This document shows, in pieces, positions 33,245 through 44,409 of a DNA stretch of 64,000 bases (its first letter is position 1; each line of letters opens with the position of its first letter). The position numbers and the translations under genes were made by a program. The DNA is from Talinum fruticosum (Eukaryota; Streptophyta; Magnoliopsida; Caryophyllales; Talinaceae), in the NCBI GenBank assembly GCA_021018815.1, contig JAITYX010000003.1, positions 3,892,501 through 3,956,500 on the forward strand. The letters run 5' to 3'. The notes under the pieces were generated by a model, which did not search any database, was not told the origin of the DNA, and saw only the letters and a list, made by a program, of their open reading frames with translations.

Positions 33245-35582
33245 TGAAGGTTTGCTCTTGGAGAGGTTAAGTGACCCTAGATGGGGGTGAATAGGGTGAT
33301 GGTTTGCTTTTGGAGAGTCTAAGTCACCCTAGAAAGGAGGAGGGGTGAATATGGTGATGAAGAGAATAAAATAATTTTTGCACCATTACAAACTAAAAGT
33401 AGATTTTGAGTATAGAATGGACTAAAAAGGCAATAACACGGATATACGTGGAAACCCTCCTAGGGTAGAAAACCACGGACAATGCTAATCCAAGCACTAA
33501 GTCAAATCCACTATTTTGAATCCACAAAATACAAAAGACTGATTCAACCATAATTGTTCCCTTAAACAATTCCTTGCTATGTTTTCCTAGACTCGAAGTT
33601 ACCTTATCCGATCTAGTACTTCCTGACCGAGGTAACCTTTACAATTAGGGATAACTAAGCTGAGTTAACCCTTACAGCTCGGTCAAGAGACTTACTAACA
33701 AAGTAAGAGAAGTATGTAATTCATTACAAGACTTTCTTTACAACTCGAGAGAATATTAAATACAGAATTGGAGTTGTAAAAAGAAGATTGAGTAAGAATG
33801 AATCCAATAATAGGTTCAACAATAATTCCGACAACCTTTAAGTCTTGTAAGGTGGCTTCTATTTATCAACACCCAAGTAGAGTGACCGTTGGGGCTTGTT
33901 TCTGGATCGAAGTCTTCACTAGCCGTTATAACAGCTATTCCGAGTCACTCGAAAAGATCCATTGGGATGTGAACGTTGTGCAATGGCTCTTGGCTCCAAA
34001 AGATGGTCCAATCACTTGGTAGTGACTGAAAATTGCAATGGAAACAACCGTTAGGCCTAGAGTTGGAATTTTTCAGTTTTAGAAACAAACAACCCCGACA
34101 CGGTGTTTGAGCCTTGTTCGGAGTAGCTAAAACTTGTCTGCTGGTGGTTAACGGCTAGAAGCCGATTACTTTTGTAATTCAAAAAATAGATTAGCCTCAT
34201 TTGAATAACCTACAAAAGCAAACCACATAGGTTCTGAAAGTATAACAACACTTTGGTCTAAGATTAGGCACAAATAATAATTAAATCCGAGTAATTAAAT
34301 GCTTAATAATCTTTGGCCTAAAAGAATGAAATTTTCTAAGTCTAATATTCAATATACTCAAATTCCATCTTGAGTCAATCCTAAGCTGATCAAGTTGAGA
34401 GAGAGAGAGAGTAAAATATCGAGTATAACAACTTGCTCCGGTCAAATAATTTTCAAGAAAATAAACTAACTTAGAATAAAGAATTAACGTTGTAATTCTT
34501 TTTGCGTTGAAAAACAAAGTCGGTGCTCGGAGAAAGTATGTTAGAGAAAGTATTTGATCATGCGATGGTTTTAAGTGATGTCCGAGTGAGTAAGAAACAC
34601 TAGTGATGAAGATTGAAGATTGAGTAACGATGCACTAAGTGAATGTTTCGCAATCTGTGCAACATCAATCTTCCGGTCTTGTGGAGTGGTTTATATTTAT
34701 AAGCACTTGTGAAGTGGTTTTTATTTATAACAACTAAGGAAAAATGACCTTTGAGACTTGTTCGGACTGGTGAGGTTCATTAGCCATTGTAACGGCTAGT
34801 CCGAGTCACTCGAAAAAGATCCCTTGAAATGTGAACGGTTCTTGGCTCCAAAAGTTGTCCAACCATCTGATGGTGATTGAAATCTGAGGTGGAAACAACC
34901 GTTAGATTCAAAGTTGCGGTTTTCGCTTTGGAAACAAACAACCCCGACAGGTGTCCGAGGCGAGTCCAAGAATGGTTAATCTCTGTCTGCTGGTGTTTAA
35001 TGGCTAAAAACCGATTGCTTTTGTATTTCAAAAATAGATTAGGCTTGATTCAACAACCTACAACCTAAAAAAAAAAAAATCACAGTAGTACTCAAAGTAT
35101 AAAAATACTTTGGTCCAAGATTAGGCACAAATAATAATTAAATTAGAGTAATTAAGCACTTAATTATCTTTGGTCTAAAAGAGTGGAATTTTCTGAGCCT
35201 AATATCCATTAGGTTCAAATTCCATTTTGAGTCAATCCATAAAATGATCAAGTTAAAGAGAATAAAATATATCGAATACATCAACTTGATCAAGCAAATA
35301 ATTCTCCATAAATAAATTGACTTTAGAAATTAGAATTAACGTTGTAATTCATTTTAACTTGAAATTATTCAGTGCTCGGAATAGACGTGGTACGAAATTA
35401 TTTACCCATGCGATTGTTCTGAGTTGTGTCCGAGTGGGTCGAAACGAGTTCGAGTGTTATGCTAAAAGACTAGTTTCGAGTGGGTCGGACCGGGATGAAA
35501 ACTTAGATATGAGTTTGTATAAGGCTCGGAATGACCTAGAATCAAAACCCAAGAGAGATAGAAAGTTATACTTGAGTCTTCA
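33245..35582 (-). mobile_element. 3' LTR region of Copia-B, rearranged
   Basis: Three parts are joined. A 52-bp LTR terminus (33245-33296) is repeated by a second terminus starting at 33297. One LTR piece (33297 to about 34603) lacks its last ~170 bases. A second piece (about 34604 to 35582) begins in mid-LTR, and duplicated text marks the join. The far end CTTCA at 35582 directly meets the reversed polypurine tract. The stem-loop pair is at about 33622-33684. The total of 2.3 kb exceeds a normal LTR of about 1.45 kb. Confidence 0.82.
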
Positions 35583-36088
35583 ATCTCCCCTTTTTGATGA
35601 AAGGCATTCCATACTTAAGATAGAAATTTGTCGGTTCAAAGAGGTAAGTTTTCATATAGAGTTGATCGAGAGCAGAATCAAATTGCTATGAAGAATTGAT
35701 CGAGCAAGAAAGAATCAATTAGAGAATGAAATATTTATATAAGTTCAACTCGGATCAAAGCATAACTCGGAACATGTTTCTTGATATTAGTCGAGCAAAG
35801 ATGTTAAAGAGTTACGTATCGAACCTATTAAAGCAAAGTAAAGTATATAACTTAGAAACAGATATGCTTAGAAATTGATAATTTTTATTGCTAGAAGCAT
35901 ATGTACAAGAAACACAAAAATAAAATAAGAAAGTCGCAAAGGGATAAACTCCCCTAAACCAAACATCTAAATTTTCTATCTATATCTCTCCCCTATGCAT
36001 TTCAACAAAAATAACAAAAGGAGAGAGGAAAGAGCAAGTAAGTACAGTAGATGTTGGACAAAAGAAATAAAAATCTGAGTTGAGAAAA
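35583..36088 (-). other. Polypurine tract and leader, Copia-B
   Basis: The minus-strand tract AAAAAGGGGAGAT (35583-35595) precedes the LTR. The rest matches the non-coding leader at 5634-6104. Confidence 0.8.
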
Positions 36089-37730
36089 TTAAGAAGGAGG
36101 GAAGTCTATCTCGAGGTAGAAGAGCGAGCCGTGTGCCTGCACTTGTAAGCTTGTGTTGAAACAACTGGGTGAGGAGGATGCGAGAATAGGTATGTCCAAA
36201 AGAGGAGAGATCCTGGTTCTATGAACCAAAGGCATATCATCCGCCTTTTCTTCTTCTTCTTCTTCTTCTTCTTCCTCCTCAAAGACTGGCACTGGCTGTG
36301 AATTTGAGGCAGGAACTTTGGATTGACCAGCTTCGCCAGCCTCTTTTGAGGGACTCCGAGTGTGATATGAGGAGATCACCTCGGGCTCTTTGTTGCCCCG
36401 GCCCTCGCTCCGAGTAACTTCTTTCTCTTTTTCTTCTTTTTCTTCTCCTCTTTCAGCTTCTTCTTCTTCTTCTTCTTCTTCTTCTTCTTCTTCTTCTTCT
36501 TCTTCTTCTGTTTCAGCTTCTATTGATTTGAACTTGGAAGGGCTGGAGGACTCCTTAAATGTCTCGAGATGATTCCGAGTCCTCAACCGCCTTAGACCAT
36601 CTCTCCTGGAGACATCCGATCTAAACTCGTTGGTCCTTGATGATCTCCTTGAGCTTAGAAATTAGCTCTTGGTTCTCTCGGAGCCGAGACTCGATCTTGT
36701 TTCTGCATCGGAACTAGAGTTGGAATGAAGCCCTTAGACGACCTCGAGTTGATTGCAACTCTTGAGTGAGAGAAGCAAACTTGTTGGTAAATTGATCAAG
36801 TAGCTCAACAGAGGGAATCGGCTGAGAAGCGGATGGTCCATCGGGTAGTAGTGGTACCTCCGGTATTGTCCGAGTCCGAGGTGGAGGAGGTAAACAGACA
36901 CATGAACCCGGACACCAGGTTTAACTTTCTGGTATCCTAGACCCGTAAGCTCGGTCTTGCCAAGACAGACAACGGGTTCCGAGCAAGCATTGGGGTCGGA
37001 GGGAAGAGGAACTTTGAACCGATTGAATACAACGAGTCAAAAGTGCTCCAAAAGGAAAAGGAGCAAACTTCTTAGAGTCGGTAGGCACAGTTGCCATCTG
37101 CTCTAGAATGAAAAGAAAGAGGTTTACTTTATATCCCTCAAGAATATCGTAGAGAACCTTGAGAACTTTGGAGTTGGGGTTCTCTTTACAAGAATGATGA
37201 GAGAAGAAGGTTCTCATAAGAATAAAACATAGAAGCCTAACTTCGACTTCATTTGAGTCACAAAAAATTCTTCCTGGACTCAGGAACCTCTTTGGCGTAT
37301 TTTTCAAAGAAGTCGACAGCGACTTCATTGAATGGAATAGGATTAGAATTAAGAAAGAGAGCCTTCACATCAAAAATTATGCGAAGTAAGCAAAGATTGA
37401 TGCGAACCGTCTTACCTTAAATAAGAGATGTGATAACTCCTTCCGAGGCGAGTCATGTGAGCATAAAACTCAACCACTAGGTCCGGGTAAATATACTCAC
37501 ATAAGCAAAGGTAGTTGTACACACTTGGTTCTCGCGATGTGTTTCAATCAAGAAAATGAAGTAGTAGGGAAAAACTTGTCATCTAGAGTGAAATGTTGGT
37601 TGACAAAGTGTTTTGGAGGATTTGAGATAGGCTCTTTGCCTTTACATTGGGATGCCTCGGTGCGAGTAGACTTGGTTCTGGCCTTCTTAGTGGCCAAACC
37701 ACCTTCTTGAGCAGCTCCTGTCTTAGGCAT
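36089..37730 (-). pseudogene. Envelope-like ORF of Copia-B
   Basis: It starts at the ATG complementary to 37728-37730 (MPKTGAAQEGGLATKKA) and ends EIDFPPS with a stop at 36089, the same ends as in Copia-P. The last 165 codons (36089-36586) are open and include a run of about 16 Glu encoded by a TTC/GAA repeat (36460-36510), then SEGRGNKEPEVISSYHTRSP and a second Glu run. The middle keeps KVLYDILEGYKVNLFLFILE (near 37110-37160). Frameshifts at about 37500, 37300 and 36900 break it. It is the best-kept C-terminus of the family here. Confidence 0.78.
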
Positions 37731-38300
37731 GGTTAGACAATCGAGAGTGAATGAGAGAGATGAGAAAGAGAGTAGAGTATTGAGAATATTTGAGAATCGG
37801 AGAGAGAAAATGAGCACGAGTAAGCAAGAGAGTGTTGAGAGCAAAGAGAGCGAGAGTGCAAGTAAACGAGTAGGTAAAGTGAAGAAAAGAAATTGAAATG
37901 GTGCTATTTATAGCAGAAAAGGGCTTCCAACCTACTTTCTAACCCGAACACCAAGCAACATTTCTCACACCGTTTTGTCGCTCTGCGTGGTAATGGCTAG
38001 TTTCTCTAATAACTTTTTTCTAATGGCTAGTTTATGCTGGCTGTTCGCGTAACATCGAGAGAGAGAGAGAGAAGAAAGAGTTTTCGAAAATTTTTCTCAG
38101 ATTCTCTATTTATCTAGAGATGACCTCGGAATTTTGATGTCCATTTTGCTTATAATCTAAATCGACTTAGTAAGATTTTTGAGTGACTAAGAACATTCGA
38201 AAGCTAATAACTCATAGCTTAGTTTCATTCTCGATTCAACTGCTTAGTTTCATTCCGATTCAACTAATACATTTGTTATCTACTCAAGGCATATCACACA
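37731..38300 (-). promoter_or_regulatory. Internal promoter and spacer, Copia-B
   Basis: The TATA box (minus strand TATAAATA, 37906-37913) lies about 176 bases before the ATG and has a CT-rich leader, as in Copia-A and Copia-P. The upstream motif cluster is at 37950-38045 and has partly decayed. A (GA)n run lies at 38056-38073. The spacer continues beyond the inserted LTR at 39781. Confidence 0.6.
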
Positions 38301-39780
38301 TGAAGACTCGGACTCGAACTCCTATCACTCGAGTACTATCAAGGATTCAGTACGGATCTCATCCCTCCTAGGTTTTGATTACAAGTCATTCGAGTGTTAT
38401 ACAAACTATTGCATACGCTTTCATTTGATTCCGACTGACTCGGAAATCACATTCTTGGACATCAACTCACACTTATGCTTCGAGTCACTCGGACACCACT
38501 TAGATTTATCGCTTGTTCAAACAATCTCTCGACTCTTTTAATCTAAGTTCTAACTTCATATTCTATGTTAAAGAGAATTACTGCGTTAATTCAACTTTCT
38601 AAGTCAGCATGTTTGTTCGAGAATTATTTGTCTAAGATCAAGTACTCACACTCGATATTCTCTTTATAACTTGATCTTTCCTAAGATTGACTCAGATGGA
38701 ATTTGAGTATAATGAATATTAGACTCGGAAAATTCCACTCTTTTAGGTCTCGAGATAATTATGCACTTAGTTATCTTCATTAAATTATTATGTGTGCCTA
38801 ATCTTTGACCAAAGTATTTTATACTTTGAGAACTAAAATTTGTTTACTTTTGTAGGTTATCTAAACGAGGTTATCCTATTTTTGAATTACAAAAGTAACC
38901 AGACTTCAAGCTGTCAATCACCAGCAGACAAGGCTTTTCTATTTCCGAGCAAGGCCGAGACGTCGTGTCGGGGTTGTCTGTTTCCAAAACTGGAAATCTT
39001 CAACGCTAAGCTCAACGGTGGTTTCCACCCTACTTTTCAGACACCACCAGTGGATTGGGACATCCTAAGAAGTCAAGAGTCGTTGCACAACATTCACATC
39101 TCAACGAATCTTTTCGAGCGACTCGAAGAACCGTTACAACGGTCACAAAGGACTTCTATTCAGAAGATAGTCACAACGGTTAATCCGCTTGGTCATCTAT
39201 AAATAGAAGCCACCTCTCAAGACTTGAAGATTGCTGGAATTATTGTCAATACACATTACTTAAGCGAAAGTCTTTGTATTCATACTCAATCTTCTACTTA
39301 TAACTCCCAACTTGTAATTCATATTTTCTAAGATGTAAAGTCTTGTAATCAGTCACATACTCTTTCTTACTCTCTAAGTAAAGTCCCTTGACTGAGCTGT
39401 AAGGGTTAACTCAGCTCAATTGTCCCTAACTTACAGGTTACCTCGGTTAAGAAGTACTAGATCGGATAAAGGAACTTCGAGTCTAAGAAAATTCTGTAAG
39501 GAATTTTCTAAGGGAGAAATTTTTGTTGAGTCGATCTGCTGTATTTTGTGGATTCAAAATAGTGGATTTAACTTGGTGCTTGGATTAGCACTCGGCCGTG
39601 GTTTTCTGCCCCATGAGGGTTTCCACATAAATCTGAGTTCATACTTTTCCGAGACCAATCTAGACTTAGACTATCTTGATTATTCTCTTCAAGCTTTAAT
39701 CTTCCAAGTTTGTTAAAATTTCCTCATCACCCTATTCACCCCCTCCAGGGTGACTAAGACACTCCAAGAGCAAACCTTCA
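38301..39780 (+). mobile_element. Solo Copia LTR with perfect target duplication
   Basis: The LTR runs from TGAAGACTC to ACCTTCA (1480 bp), flanked by ACACA on both sides (38296-38300, 39781-39785). The TATA box is at 39198-39205. The first stem-loop is perfect: TGAGCTG (39393-39399) with CAGCTCA (39412-39418) around TAAGGGTTAACT. It interrupts the pol-envelope spacer of Copia-B and lies in the opposite orientation to it. Confidence 0.95.
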
Positions 39781-39824
39781 ACACATAATCATGAAATAAT
39801 AATTTATGCAATATATCACATAAT

Positions 39825-40103
39825 CATGCATTAATCATCCCAAGTTCATTCCTAATAAAGAAAAACTGATTCTCACTAAGAGGCTTGGTGAAAATATCGA
39901 CTAACCGAAATTTAGTAGGAATAAATTTAAGTTTAATATCACCTTTCTCGGAATGGTCTCTTAGAAAATGATACCCGACCTCAATATGCTTTGTCTTTTA
40001 GTGTTGAACTGGATTCTTAGTGATGCTTATTGCACTTTGATTGTCACATATGATTGGGACAGATGTGAATGATAATCCAAGATCCTTCAAATGCTGCTTG
40101 ATC
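39825..40103 (-). pseudogene. Copia-B pol, RNase H 3' end
   Basis: The minus strand matches the end of RNase H in Copia-P (about 12343-12622): a DLGLS-like text, DNQSAIS and then HIEVGYHF, ending near NELGMIN. It begins abruptly at 40103, where Tat-F sequence starts. The more upstream part of the same pol resumes at 62057, with about 510 bases missing between. Confidence 0.82.
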
Positions 40104-40990
40104 CGTAGTCCGATCCACGAATAGATCGAATAGAGAAACCGTTACGTGAATCCTCAATGTTTAACGAATACTACTTGGCCTAGGGATTCACTTCAATCCC
40201 TAAAGGCAAATTTCCCCCAAAATCACTATGCCCGACATCAAGTTTCACGAGATTGCAAACCCTCACCACCACGTGAGGAACTTTATAGGGGCAATGACCT
40301 TAAAGAATGTACCGAACGACACATACCATCTCATCTTCCCTTGGTAGTTTGACAAAGATGTCATGAAGTGGTACAATGCTCGTCAACCGACACAAGGTCA
40401 CAAATCGGCAGGATCTTTGTCAGGAGTTCTTACATCAATACTCCTACAATACTGATATACCGATCCACTGTTCGGGACCTAGAGCCGATCAAGCAGGGAG
40501 ATAAGGAGAGCTTCATTGACTTCTCACTCGCTGGAGGCCAAAGGCAGCCCACATGGCGGATCGACCTCCGAAAAGCATTAGGTTAGATTAATCATCAAAA
40601 ACTTGAAACATGCCTATCGAAACACTTGAAGTTCTTGCCTTTCATGGACTTCAAAACACTTCGAGATGTTGGCATGCTTATAAAAGAGGAGTAGGCATCC
40701 ACAAAAGTTTCAACCAGCTAAAAGATCATCCAATGAGCCCATCAGTCATCAAAGATGCCAATAAAGTGTGCATTTTCCTATCATTTCATTCTATATCTAT
40801 TTTCTTTTCCTATATTCCAAAAAAATCAATATTCCTTTTCGAACTACGAAAGCCTCGATTTATGTCACAGCGGATATGTAGGAAGCCCTAATCTTGATCC
40901 CAATTCCCATTCCGAAATCGAAGCCACCTTTTGCTATACCCGAGAGGAGCGAAGTCGGAAAGGAAGCATGTCATTTTCATCTAGCACCAA
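40104..40990 (+). pseudogene. Tat-F gag fragment (Gypsy)
   Basis: In broken frames from 40228 the sequence reads MPDIKFHEIANPHHHVRNFI, then TLKNVPNDTYHLIFPW, KWYNARQPTQ, QEFLHQYSYNTDIPI-like text, IKQGDKESFIDF and MDFKTLRDVGM-like text near 40640-40680. This is the order of the Retrotrans_gag domain in Tat-like elements (FP-S-L, W, F-QY, QG-ES-F). No 5' LTR or primer site precedes it, and no protease or RT follows. It is a truncated or gag-only derivative. Confidence 0.7.
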
Positions 40991-41567
40991 ACTGTCGAGT
41001 TCACTCTTCACCAAGCAATACTAATGACCCATTTTTCATTATGCTTTACTTTGGGAAGTAGGGGCTAAAGTGAAATTTTATCTTTGTCTCTTTGAACCTT
41101 TTATATTATCTTAATAAAAGAATGCATTTGTTCTTAGAATAAAGTCTTGCATCCATCTCCTTTGCGTGTGTCAAAATTCTAAAAATGCAAAAATTAATAA
41201 CAACGCATCATACAAGAGATTATTCAATCAAGCACCATTCATTAAGTAAGCATAAAGAAGGTCACCAGCACCACCACCTTAAAGAAAATTCAATGAAACT
41301 AGTCAACTCTCCGACATTTGAGACAAGCTAGACATGAGTACCTAAGAAGAATGTGGGGGCTCATGATCGAAAGGGTCATACAACCACAACAAACTCCAAG
41401 AATACTCGAAGGAGACACAAATCATCTTCCATACAAACAAAGGAGCTATTAGCACCATAGACTAAAAAGCTCAAAATTAGAATGGGGCACATAACCTCAT
41501 TAAATTTCAAATTCTCAAGCAAGTCATGTTTATCTGTCCCTATTCCGACGAAAGGGATAGAGGTCAA
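40991..41567 (+). other. Tat-F region after gag, non-coding
   Basis: No pol domain is recognisable in either strand. The stretch passes from AT-rich sequence into the tandem repeats. Confidence 0.5.
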
Positions 41568-42260
41568 GCTTCAGACCCAAGAGCGATCAAGGTTTAAACA
41601 CCCTGGTCGAGTCTCGGGCCCCACAACGGTCAAGGTTTAGACATCTTCATCGAGCTTCAAGCCCAACGGCGGTTAAGGCTTAGACACATCCCGGTTGAGT
41701 CTTCGTCCCAATAATGGTCAAGGTTCGGACACCCTTGTCAAGCTTCGGACCCAACAATGGTTAAGGTTAAGACACACCCGTCGAGCTTCGGGCTCAACAA
41801 CAGTCAAGGTTCGGACACCAAAATAAGAATTCAAGACCACTCTACGACCAAGTCAAGACAACACCTTTGAAACATAATCGGGCTATGGATCATCTTCAGG
41901 AAACACTTGAATCTATTTACATTAAATTATTAGCTAACAAAACTGTTAGTGCGAAAGTTTTAGACAAGCTTCGGACCAATAACAGTCAAGTTTAGGCCCC
42001 TCATTTGAGCTTCATGACATTAATCGAGCCAAGCTTAGGATACCCAACCGAACTTTAGATCCAAGAAGTGTTCAAGTTCGGGCATCGGGCTGGACTTCAA
42101 ACTTTACTACCCAAGTCAAGTTCAAGCCCCTTGCCAAGCTTTAGACAAACTACATGGTCAATTTTAGGCATACCAATCCGAGCTTCAAGACTTTGAGTAG
42201 CCAACTTTAGGAATTAGCAACCTAAATTTCAGACTCAGTTAGTCAAGTCCAGGCTCCCTA
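41568..42260 (+). repeat. Tandem repeat array before the Tat-F LTR
   Basis: Six clear, imperfect units of about 43-46 bp lie at 41568-41820. Each has a core such as CTTCGGACCCAACAATGG, then TTAAGG or TCAAGG, GACAC and a GTCGAG-like end. More degraded copies continue to about 42260. Similar words (CGAAGCTTGG, CCTAAACTTGA) recur on the other strand near 53130-53280 in Tat-R, in the same place relative to the LTR. Confidence 0.7.
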
Positions 42261-42375
42261 TTACAGTTCAAGTCAAAAGACAACTAATTCCGGATGCATT
42301 GATTCAATCAACATACGAAGCAACATGCAAGTACCCTTTAGTGTCTACTTTGACCTTTGTCTTTCAAACTCGTTC

Positions 42376-42389
42376 AAAGTGGGGCTAAC
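42376..42389 (+). other. Polypurine tract of Tat-F
   Basis: AAAGTGGGGCTAAC lies immediately before the LTR. Its counterpart AAGTGGGGGTAAC is present in Tat-R (53001-53013 reversed). Confidence 0.75.
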
Positions 42390-44409
42390 TATAGACAACT
42401 AAAAAATTTCATCTTATCTCTTTTATTTATTTTGCTAGCTCGATGATGAAATCCCACTCTTGTTTGTGAACTCGGATCACGATCGGAGTCCGATTGGCAT
42501 GATAGAAGCCGATAAACCACAAAGAACCCATTAGCATTACAAAATTAGCGTTTTTTGCTTGGGCCGGCCTACAAACCTATTTTCTTTCAGCTGAACCAAG
42601 CCCGAGCCAGGCTCCCAATTAGGAGAGAAGGTTGTCGCGCTTCGGCTAAAGCCGCACACTAAACACAACATTTCACACTCGGCGTCCTACAGGTAACACG
42701 GAGCTTAAGCGTTTGTACGACTTGACCGACGCCATGTTTAATGGCTTACACTCGCCAAAATGCTGTGTTTTGTTCCTTTAGTGACCAACCACAGTGTGAA
42801 ACTTCGAAGCGTCTATACGACACTTGTTTTCACCGACATCGCCTTTTATGGTTCATAATGCCAAAACGCTGCATTTTGCTCCAACGCTCAACCGAGACAT
42901 GAAAGTCAAGTTCACCGGATGACACCGTTGAGAGCCTGGCACCGCATATCTCTACCGTTCCCATAGGATTCCCAGTCCAAGCTGATTTTATCCAATTTTT
43001 CTCCTGGAGTCACGTCGTGGTATGGTCCGGTTCGGTTGCTTGGACAATCTGCTTCCATTCTTTTAGGTCATTTTTGTGACCTAGCTTTTCTCCTATAAAT
43101 AGAGGATCTTTTCCTCCATTTTAGAGATGGCCAATGCCTAAGCTATATGTTGATGAATTTAAGCTTGGAGCTACTGAATGCTACATCCGTATTATGATCT
43201 CTTGGCTCATTTTCAGCTAATCACTACTACACTCTCGAACGATCTCGTTATTCTATTCCATTTCCTAATCCTCTACTTTTCACACTACTCTACGTCACAA
43301 ATTCCATAAGATAGCCTCTCTTGCTCTTGCTCTCCGGTCGTCGTGCTTCCGGATCTTGTTTGTGAACCAAGTCGGCAGGTGGGACAACCTGAGGGCACCA
43401 GATCAACCTTCAATCTCGCTTATGGTTATTTATTTATTTATGTTTTTAATGCTTTCCGTATTGTGGATCAAGATGTAATCGCTTTTAATTCCATCCCGCT
43501 AACTCGTAACATTTAATTTCTTACTTTTCTTCTCGCTTTCCTTTATTTCTTTCTTTTAATGCTGTCTTATATACTATTTATCGCTTTCCTAGTATGCCTT
43601 GATTAATTTAATTTTCGCACTTTGCATGTTGTATGCTTAACTCGATAATTACATTACGTTTAACTCACAATTAAATTAGTAAAGATCATCTGTTGATGGG
43701 CGGAATGGAGAGCATTCCTCTCTATTTCGTAACTTCACCCCCGAACACCGGATTCTCGGTTTAGACTAATGGAGTCTCTTTTGAAACCTATTTCAGGCTG
43801 AGTATTTCCATACTAAGATTGGAAGAGTACTTTTTAATTTTTGTTAGTTTTTACTTTCTAAAACTTACTTGCGACTCCCTATTTTCTGTTTGATTTCTCT
43901 CTAGCTGCTTCTCAACATTTCAGGTTGAAAATATGAAAATTGGGTTTCATTTTGATAGCTTTAACTATAGGTCCGAAAATGATGTCTCAGTCTTAGCTCC
44001 TATAGCCAGCACCGGACATCGAGTCGGTGTTAGCCGACGCCGACGCCAGCTAGAGGTCGGCCTCAACTCTCAACCCAGCCAGGTTTATCTATTTGGCCCA
44101 AGAGTTTTGCCGCAAAATGTGATCTAAATTTTCTTATTCTCTTAACTTTGAAATAACATCCCCGAATTTCTCTAAAATTAATTTTTAAAATAAAAATGAT
44201 TAATAAAAATCGCCAGTCACCATTTCACACAAACTATTTCAAAACCCTATTATAAGAAAGAATCTTAATAAGACGTGCACCCCACTTTCCAAATCCATTT
44301 TCAAAAATCAACTTTCAAAAATAATCTTTAAAAGCCAAAGAGAGTCGATATTCATGGGGAATCTCGGTTCTGCTAGTTACCTTACTGGGGACGGGCCGTG
44401 GTTCCTACA
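42390..44409 (+). mobile_element. 3' LTR of Tat-F
   Basis: It begins TATAGACAAC, a mutated form of TGTAGACACC, and ends GGTTCCTACA (2020 bp). A TATA box, TATAAATAGAGG, lies near 43094-43105. The copy at 51031-53000 has the same termini in reverse. On the right it adjoins the broken LTR of Copia-C at 44410 with no matching duplication on the left. Confidence 0.85.

Noticed and set aside
41568..42260. CRISPR-like repeat array
   Set aside because: Units are contiguous and degenerate with no unique spacers, and the context is a plant retrotransposon.
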